NCBI RefSeq assembly: GCF_949628265.1
Contig: NC_088790.1
Span: forward strand, 16,620,545-16,684,544
Length of the DNA: 64,000 nt
Direction of reading: 5' to 3'
Source: Cloeon dipterum
Lineage: Eukaryota > Arthropoda > Insecta > Ephemeroptera > Baetidae
The notes beneath the pieces are model-generated. The model did not search any database. It saw nothing but the letters and a program-made list of their open reading frames with translations, and was not told the origin of the DNA. A program made the translations under genes and the position numbers. Shown in pieces: positions 55,959 to 64,000 of this stretch (positions are counted from its first letter, which is position 1; every line of letters begins with the position of its first letter).

Positions 55959-58900
55959 TGGTACGAAATAGGCGCTGCTCTAGTTGTGGAACAAAATTTT
56001 TTGTAGCTTTAAACTCGCAAATCATACATCCACCAAAACGAAAACGAAGCCAACATTCTGATTCTGTTCTGATTCTGACTAAAACCGCACGAGACTAAAC
56101 TTGTTAAACATAACACTGAAACACACATAGCACAAACATCGCATTCAACGCATTCCCCATCATCCCCATCCCATTCCATTCCTGTTTCACTCCAAAAATC
56201 TTTTATTATATTGTTCAATATTATTGGTCAGAAATATTTACATGAGTGACGACGTCATTCTGAGGTTGAGGCAGGTTGAGGTCATTGAACTACATGATGA
56301 ACTTGAACTACTAGTGAAGTGCGCAACAGTGCCCAGATGGTTTGGTGCTTCACAACAAAAATGAATAGATGATTGAATGTGAGGTAAGAGGACAAAGAGA
56401 CCAACGAAGTAGAAAGAAGAGGAAAGCTTGTGTATTGTAACGCGTACGTGTATGTACTAACCAATGATGTGTGTTTGTATGAGTCTTATTACAGAGCAAT
56501 TTTGCTAATTTTACCGAATTTAAGCCACATTTTTGTAATTTTACACAGTGATGTTGTTGAGGGTATTTATGTTTAATATTTAAGAGCTATAAGATTTAAA
56601 AGCAAAATTCTAAAAATCGGGATTTTTAAAAATCTGGAGTAGCCGTTACACGTTTCGAAATATTAATTTAGACAACTTTTACTCTAGGTTGGAATTTTGA
56701 TTAAGTCTTTTCACCTCCAGACGCAAAATTATAAGCCTTATAAACTTTTTGTCCATAGTGAAAATTTAATGGGTCACAGGCCAAGGTCACTTATTTGCAT
56801 GTTAATTACATAAATCTCTAAATAATACCAATTCAGATTATTTCATGAAATATTGTAAAATGAGTGTGCTTTATAGCTTTGAAAGAAATACATACTCCAA
56901 AATCGTGGAGATGAGCTTATGACTTCCAGTTCAAAATTTCAGTATTGACTCATTTATGAAATGTCGATGAAATTATTTCTTCTCAGCAAAATCGCAATAT
57001 ACATTTTTTGCTTTTTATATATACCAGTTAGTTGTTCTTTCTGTTCTTGCATGGTTATTTCATCTATTATGCGTTCTAGATTGCGGCGTTAAAAGAGGCT
57101 TGAATCGATGCCTACAAATAGCTTCATTAGTTTGCCAAAACGCAATACTCCAACTAAAGTTATATATTATATAGCTAAAGCTGCTTAATTTCTACGTGTC
57201 ATATACATTCTGCTCTGTTCGTGATAGTTAATTGCTGCAAATTGCTCCTGCGTCCGGGTACTAAACTGCTTTGTTTACTCATGGGGATGCAAGAGTGTTT
57301 AAATCCGGTCAAATCCCCAATGTTCCTATTAACATGATAAAGCATGTAACGAAACAACCCCACACGAAAACACCCTCTTACTCCTAGTGAGATTAGGTGG
57401 TTAGGCTCTGAAAGCCCCCAGCTAGACAGATGCACAAGAATGTAACGTGTGGGGTGTGAGGGATCAAGTGTGATTTTGGTTTCGAAAAGCAGTTTGTGCA
57501 TTAAGCAGTTCTGAAGGGTCGCTCTGTTAACCTTCTAATTCCTGGCAAAGAGGCAGCAGATTTGTAATGCGGGCGTTCTCTTTAATGGTTCCAGAATTTA
57601 TCATCTGATTGTGAGGTCGTGCTGCAACTATATAGAAAATTTAATGCTGCTTTTACGAGGTAGGAAAATTCTTTGGCTTGCTGTGCACGGAATATAATTA
57701 ACTACATATCGAAATTTTAATTAGGAGTGGGGAATTATTAATTGAATTTTTATTCCACCGAACTTACTTTTTGTTTTTATTTCGATATTTTTCTCTAATC
57801 TCGGATATTCATAAAAATGTCATCGATTTCATTTTTGGAGGTGTGTTGCTGCGAAATAAAACTCAGGCGATCACAATTCATAAAATTGGCACACAAATAT
57901 ATTTGCACGTATTCGGAGGAGACGAGGAATAAATATAATATAATATCTCATTTTCCCGTGTAGACACAAAAGTATAATTCATTTATTTGTACATTTTAGT
58001 CTTCAAACACAACAATGTAGTATACACGTCTCTAATACATTTCGTAGACTTTTTTTCAATACAAATATGAGGTATGTAACTGCTGAAATCATGAAAAGCA
58101 TCATCTCAATATACATTTTTAAGTGAATTCATCAACAACAGAACAAAGAGTTTTTTACTGACGGAATTACTACAATCAAATATGTTACTCACTTTTGAAG
58201 CAGAAAGTGTAGATTTTTTTAAGCGCAATGCACCCCTCCCCTATGTTAATAATAGGCCTTCTTTAAATTCCTACGCTTTTTTGCTAGAGTAATATTTAAT
58301 CTATTAAAATTAGCACTTTCTCTTATGCAGTTTTTTCGCAGTTAATAAAAAACATCGCCGTTACATTTACTTTCGTTTAAATCTAAAGCATTGATGCGCC
58401 TTCACTTCAGCAAGAGTACGAACGAATGTTTGAAAAAGCTGAAGCAATCTTTCTAAACACGCAAAATCAAATCAACAACATTTATATTTCCACTTGTCTA
58501 GCGTATAGATATTTTAAGACAATGCCAGAACAAGTATCCACAATCTAAAAGCTAAAAGGTCTCACTTTTCTAAATGTCATTTTTACTGTTAACGTTGTTC
58601 AGAATTCGCTCGAGTCACAACATTTTTTTGGGATTCTTAAATTCAAACTAAAATTGGTCCACTGAAATTAAATTATGCGTTGCCATTGCTCAAATGTGAT
58701 TGAGCTCCAGTCATAACAATTGCACGAAAGGGAAATAACGATGCTTACATTTTCTTTTGAATTAAAGAAAAATGTAAAGCATTTTGACTATTTTCTCATC
58801 GATAAAATTTGAATTTAACTCTTCAATGATTTTTGTCAGTAAGCACTTAACGACGTATCATTAAAAATCATAAAAAAGTAGTAGACACGCAAGTAAATTA

Positions 58901-60830
58901 TTAAATTTAAAATTAATGAATGGCTACGCTTGGCACGGATTAATTCATGATGGTTAGTCATTAGTGAAAAATTTCCCTTTCATATTTTCACCTATAGCAG
59001 CTAACCATACTGAAATAATCCGCGCAGAGCTCACCCATTCTTTAATTTTAAATTTCATATAAATAACATGTTAAATTATTTTTTAACGTTTTAATAAATT
59101 AAATATCAAATGTTAAACTGATAAATGTTGTGCTGAAAAGATTAATCCAAAATAGATTCCTAATGTTTTACCAACTTAAAAAATGAGGTAATCAAAGGTT
59201 TATTTCGGAAAAGATAAGCATGTTCAATTGAGTGGCGAATTCCCAATGACGTTGAAGGCAATTCCCAAGCTTGGATTTTATGTTTTCCCAACAAAAACTA
59301 AACGAAAATATTTGTGCAAATGCAGTTATTTTTCAATTGACGAAGAAGCTTGCCGTGGTGATTACAAATAACACCTTTTATCAATTTGGCAAAACAAATA
59401 AACATGAATATAGAACATTACACAACACTCTAGCAGTTCTACGTGAAATGTTCCGAATATTCACAGTTTCACTGCACAGATTCATTTTAAAAGATAAACC
59501 TTGAAACGAGCATAGTGAAGGTGCCCCATTTTCGCACACACAAAGTATTTTATCGGCAAACATGACACCAAGACCAAAGCTGTTTTGCTTCTCACGCAAA
59601 ATCTGACTAGCAACGTTGCGGAATTGAAATAGTGATTTCTGAGAAAAACGGAAATTAAATTTTAAAATTAAAATTTTACCGTTTTTTCATTTATGACTTT
59701 ATTTACTTGAGAACCAAGCCATTTTTTCCTGGAGACTGGAGAGTAAAACTATTGTAGTGTCGCAATTCTATTATTTATTTGTGACTTAGTGTACTTCTTC
59801 ATAATATATTTAAGGTCATCCTTTTGAGAGTAGTATAAATATAAAACTGTCAGTGATTAAAAATCAATTCGTGTGAAAATGGGGGGTTTGCGCCTTTCGC
59901 TCTGCTATTTAGATTTCTTGTTGGAAAAAAAAGTACACAACATTATTATTTTGCTATTTTGTGCTGATAGAGTAAAGCGAATAGACGACATTTAAGGTGC
60001 CCCACTCGTACAGTTGCTTGGAAATCACTCATTTCTTTCGTTGGTTGTTTGCGCGACGATGTGGAGTTCTGGCGAACCAGGTGAGGTCGTGGAGTGAGGG
60101 ACGAAATGCACCACCACTTCCCCTGCTAGCTTGTCAAGCTTGCCACTGCTCTCCGGAGAGTCGAAGTTTGGCCGCGGCGGATGTAGACATCGTCAGACAC
60201 ACGTCCTGCAAACCAATATATGAACAAATAAGAATATTATACTAAAAATAAAAATTATATATTAAAAGCTGAGCAGCGCCTAGAAAACTGAATATGTAAC
60301 TGCACTGCAAGTCAGGGGTGAAATATATCAATATCAGAAGGTGGTGGTGGAGTCGCTTTGGCTTGAAATAGTGTCTGTCTAAAATTAGAAAAAATAAACT
60401 TTTCCATAGCAATTATTTTAGATGAAAAAAAACATGATTTAAAGGTCTTTAACTTCGCATTTTTACTTGAAGAACAACACCTTTCAGCGCTTACATGGTG
60501 CCATCAGCAGGTTTGTTTTTGAGAAAGAAACATTCAGGATTAAAAACTTAAAATTAATATTTTTACCTTGTATAAATATACATATTTGAATATATTTTCG
60601 AAGGTTTTCTTTTCCCAAAACTTTTTTTTCTGATTTTTAAAATGAATTCGAAATAGGTTCTTGAGAAATATATTGTTGTATAATTTAAATATAACTCTCT
60701 TTTTAACTCTTTTTAATTTCGGATTGTCTTAATTCTCCACCGGATTTGTTTGTCTTTTCCAGAGATATAATTTATTTTCAGTTTTTATTCTTTAATTTCA
60801 CTTTAAGCAAGAATGAGCAAACTGGATTTC
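55959..60830. other. Intergenic region, 4.9 kb
   Basis: AT-rich with many stops in all frames. No recognised coding gene. Near 59995-60210 is a GC-richer island with a minus-strand acceptor that may be an alternative last exon of the PDF-receptor-like gene. Confidence 0.5.
60006..60211 (-). other. Candidate alternative 3' exon of the PDF-receptor-like gene
   Basis: After TTTGCAG on the minus strand, one frame reads RVSDDVYIRRGQTSTLRRAV and stops a few residues later. Base composition is well above the flanking sequence. It could join a phase-1 donor (G|GTGCC) inside the main tail exon. Support is compositional and positional only. Confidence 0.25.
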
Positions 60831-62675
60831 TTACTCTGGCGACGACATCTTCTCGGGTTCAATGGCGCCCGGTACATTTTTGGATTCGTCCGGAGCCATT
60901 TTGAGCCAGCACTTTCGCCAAGTGCGAGGCTTAAGCTCAGCCACAGCCGGCGCCGCGGCCGTCGACGCCGCGCGGGTCCTCTCCACGCTGACGGCGTCGG
61001 CACCGACGAAGACACTCGAGAAGGCCGAATTCCTCCTCGGAAAGTTGTCTCTCCGCAAGGACAAGTACACGTAAATGCTTTTCATGACAGCCGTTCTCAC
61101 CTGTGAAGTTTATTTTAATAATCAGCGCTGGATTAGAGTTAATTAAATAATAAGATCAAATTTTAATTAGCATTTCAAAGCTTACAGAATTATGTGTTAA
61201 CGCACACATTGTTTGTTTTGAAAATCGTTGGTGCTTCGAAATTTCTTGATACTTTTCTCCTAATTTTTTCTGATTTTTATTGGGCTTAAACCAAAATGGT
61301 GTGCAATAAGCTATGGGAGAAAATCGCAGGTATCTGTGGGCGAAAAATTTCAAAGCTTACCTCGCCGTTGAGAAAGCAGTAGATGAAAGCGATGAAAAAG
61401 CCCTGGAAGGAGGTAAGGAAGTGGGTTCCGTAGGACCAGAGGGCGAATTGCCACGCCGGCCGCTGCAGCGGTGCGTCTATCATGTTGAGCACGTTGGTGA
61501 TTCCGAGGAGGGGCAGGAGCACCAGGGCCGCGCGCACCGCTTTCCTGCGTTTTGCAATCGGTTACTCGGTCGTTTTAATGGTGCAAAAGCAACCGTGTGC
61601 ACGCAATTATCACGGGATCTTTTGTTGCTCAACAGATAATCCTAACAACTTGGTTTGGAGCAAGAGGGGAAAGAGAGAATTTTGCATGTAAAATGATACT
61701 TGAGATAAAATTTGCTATATTTTGCTCATCCAAATGGTTCTCTTGAAATTCCTAGTAAAAGAAAATAAGTGTTTGCACCTGGCAGTCCAATATTTTTCCA
61801 AATAGGATATATAAAAAACACGTTCTTTTATTGCTGGTTAGATGCCATATTTTTTCTGTTGACATTAAAGGCAGCTTCCTCAGTAAATAGTGAGCTGCAT
61901 TGAATTTAAATTGAAAAATAAACTTGATGAAGTGATTAGACCTCTATTTTATTGGCTTTACTCTTACAGCATAAAAAAGGTAGCAAGGAAAATAGGGAAA
62001 GCAATCGAAACTGTTTGAAACGAAAAAGAGTTAATAAATCAGTTGGGGAAAGATTGAAAATGATGGTCGCGTTTTTTTTTATTAATTACGGACTATTGAC
62101 GTTCTGGATTTTTGAATGGGCGTTAAACTTTCCGGATTCCATTTATATTCATTCAATCGATATAAATAAAGTTACGTGAAGTAAAGTTGGCTCACCTGAC
62201 TTTTTCAGTCTCGCTTGTGTGACTCTGTCGAAGCTTCACGACAAGTACTCTAATAATGTTCAGCAAAAACAGCATGTTCAACTGCAAAATACGTGAACAT
62301 TCATTAGAAAATATCGATGGTTATTGACGGACAAACACAGTTTGTTTAACTATTCATTCATGCATGCACAGGCGAACAACTTGTTTGTCAAGCATCATCG
62401 CGTGTTTGAAAAAATATAGGAGCGAAATTAAAATTCATTGTCAGCCACACCTGCTTTAACACGCGTGGTGTAACCGTTCCGAGAATTTCAATTTCGCCCT
62501 TTTTGCGTTTTGAGTGTGAGCGAGCGTGCTTGCGTTTGTCAGCTCGTCGACGTGCGATTTTCGTGTTTTCAAGTGACGATGCTAAAGCTAAATTGAATTA
62601 TGTACCACAATGACGCCGAGGCGCGGCCCTTCCAGGATCCAGAAGTAGTGCGTGAGACTGTACCCCCACCAGCAC
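60831..62675 (-). CDS. Pdfr: Class B GPCR, PDF-receptor-like, 3' part (gene continues past the right edge)
   Basis: Four terminal exons in gene order: 62606-62675, 62196-62281, 61361-61544, 60831-61100, about 202 residues. They encode extracellular loop 2 (CWWGYSLTHYFWILEGPRLG, with the class B Cys-Trp), TM5 (LNMLFLLNIIRVLVVKL), intracellular loop 3 (RQSHTSETEKVRKAVRAAL), TM6-TM7 (LVLLPLLGITNVLNMID, SYGTHFLTSFQGFFIAFIYC) and NGEV into helix 8 and a Ser/Arg-rich tail. The FLTSFQGFFIA and LLPLLGITN blocks fit the insect PDF receptor, a Gs-coupled secretin-family receptor of circadian neuropeptide PDF. A related calcitonin/DH31-type receptor is less likely but possible. The ectodomain and TM1-4 exons were not found up to 64000, so they must lie beyond it. 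Confidence 0.82.
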
Positions 62676-64000
62676 CTGCAAGCAGAGGGAAGGCGCTTTG
62701 CGTTATTATTATTGTACTCTGACAAACTTTTCGCTTTTCAACTCTAACGAGGTATCCGCGCGGAGGCAAAACTGCGTGCACCATTCAGACGGCAGCCGAA
62801 AATGAGCCGGCGAATTTTTAATAGAGCTCACTTTTTCGAGCGTGCTAACTCCGTGTGACATTGTGTTGTACAAACATTCATTAACGAGTGCGCGCGCGAG
62901 CAGCGAACGCCTTATGGATTTTCGAGGTATGCAACCCGCGAGGAAAACGTGTCGAGCGGCTTGCATAACTCGACTCTTTTGTGTGCCCTACTCTCGACGT
63001 GAAAATGTACGACGACAAAGCACGGCAGCGGGCCTCAAGATGCCACGTGAGACGCGGGCGGCGGCCTGCTCGGCCAGCCCGTCCGCCTTCCCGGCGACTT
63101 TCGGCCTCTCCTCCTGCTCTCGCTCATTTCGCAGCCAATAAATCGACTCCAAACTTATACTATTTCTCTAACAAATCTCATTTCGATCCAATTAGCGCTG
63201 TCACTGCGTCGCGAGGAATTCTCGGCTAATTTTGACACTGGATAACGTTCCACCTGTCGCCGAGAAAAATATCGATGATTGCCTTTAGCTTCTGCGGTCT
63301 GCAATTGATAACCCGAGCCGAGCAACCTGTCTAATATAGATGTCGTCAGCCTGACCCAGTTTAGCACTTTTATAATCAGCACCGGTGAGTCGGGTGTCGT
63401 TGAGGGTCCAGAGGCCAAGGAAAAGACGGATGGTTACAAAAATTTCACTCTAGAAAGATATTCTGAACAGACTTTTTGACCATTTTTTGTTCACAAATCC
63501 TTAAAAGTATTTTCTGGGCTTTCTTTTTTGCGTGCTATGCTTCAACGTGATAATGCAGTTTTAACAGGAGGCAGTCTAGGAACACCTTTTTGCAATAAAG
63601 AATTATTTATTGTTGAGGCTTTGACTTAGGTGTCATTTTGTCAGCTCCTTTTTACTCATTTTATTTTCAATTACACGTTGATGGAAGTCTCGTGTTTCGA
63701 GTCATATCAGCACAATGAAGCACGTGACATTGCGTAATTAAGAACGCTTCATTAGCATAATTGTAAAAGAGATGATGATCTGGGTCAGGCGTCTGGTCAG
63801 AAAAACGTCGCAACATTTTCAACACCGTTTCCCGAAAAAAAATATATTTGATGAAAAAGGAGAAATTTAATACTATAAAATCTAGTCGAGTTTGCATCGC
63901 TTTGAAGGGATTAGCTCCATAATATATGTATGTTATTCAAAGCCTTTTTTGTATTTGGACCACAGCTCTCTTGCGGCAAAAAATTAGTTTGCATCGTCGA
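62676..64000. other. Intron of the PDF-receptor-like gene with a GC-rich block
   Basis: No receptor exon was identified here. Positions 62880-63140 are CpG-rich, unlike the flanks, and open in several frames without recognisable protein content. A minus-strand TATAAAAG lies at 63369-63376. Either could mark an internal promoter. Confidence 0.4.

Noticed and set aside
63027-63140. Arg-rich ORFs (MSESRRRG... on minus, MYDDKARQ... on plus) in the GC-rich block
   Set aside because: Low-complexity, open in several frames because of GC content, and no receptor motif; not called as coding.

Overview
The window is eukaryotic nuclear DNA. It is AT-rich, with intron-split genes, GT-AG splice sites and AATAAA poly(A) signals on both strands. 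The gene set (a CD36 tandem array, a ClC-3 type exchanger, a PDF-receptor-like class B GPCR and an MBD4-like protein) points to an arthropod, most likely an insect with a fairly compact genome. The species cannot be fixed from sequence alone. All exon models were built by hand from splice consensus, reading phase and recalled family sequences; no search was run.

Layout. About 0.8-13.9 kb (minus): three tandem CD36/scavenger receptor class B genes with the same exon phases and TATA promoters. Repeated upstream blocks, including one at the left edge, predict a fourth copy just outside the window. Copy 3 has a broken exon 4 that may have been rescued by a new 68-bp intron. 14.8-25.2 kb (minus): a ClC-3/4/5 type endosomal Cl-/H+ exchanger with three candidate alternative first exons. 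27.1-31.3 kb (minus): MGAT4-like GlcNAc-transferase. 33.7-40.2 kb (plus): a DCAF6-like WD40 protein whose fifth intron hosts a complete opposite-strand EGF-repeat receptor gene (34.95-37.1 kb). 43.8-48.2 kb (plus): MBD4-like protein in which the catalytic Asp position is Glu. 49.9-51.4 kb (plus): ZC3H10-like CCCH protein. 51.9-54.3 kb (plus): Cab45/SDF4-like EF-hand protein. 54.9-56.0 kb (minus): a small C2H2 protein convergent with SDF4. 60.8-62.7 kb (minus): the last four exons of a PDF-receptor-like class B GPCR that continues past the right edge.

The genes do not form one pathway; this is an ordinary animal gene neighbourhood. MGAT4 (Golgi N-glycan branching), SDF4 (Golgi Ca2+ binding) and ClC-3 (endosomal acidification) are all secretory or endosomal, but nothing in the sequence links their regulation. 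The most unusual items are the CD36 array with its possible intronised lesion, the nested EGF receptor whose 3' end runs antisense through a host exon, the MBD4 active-site change, the ClC-3 alternative first exons and a 138-bp fold-back element.
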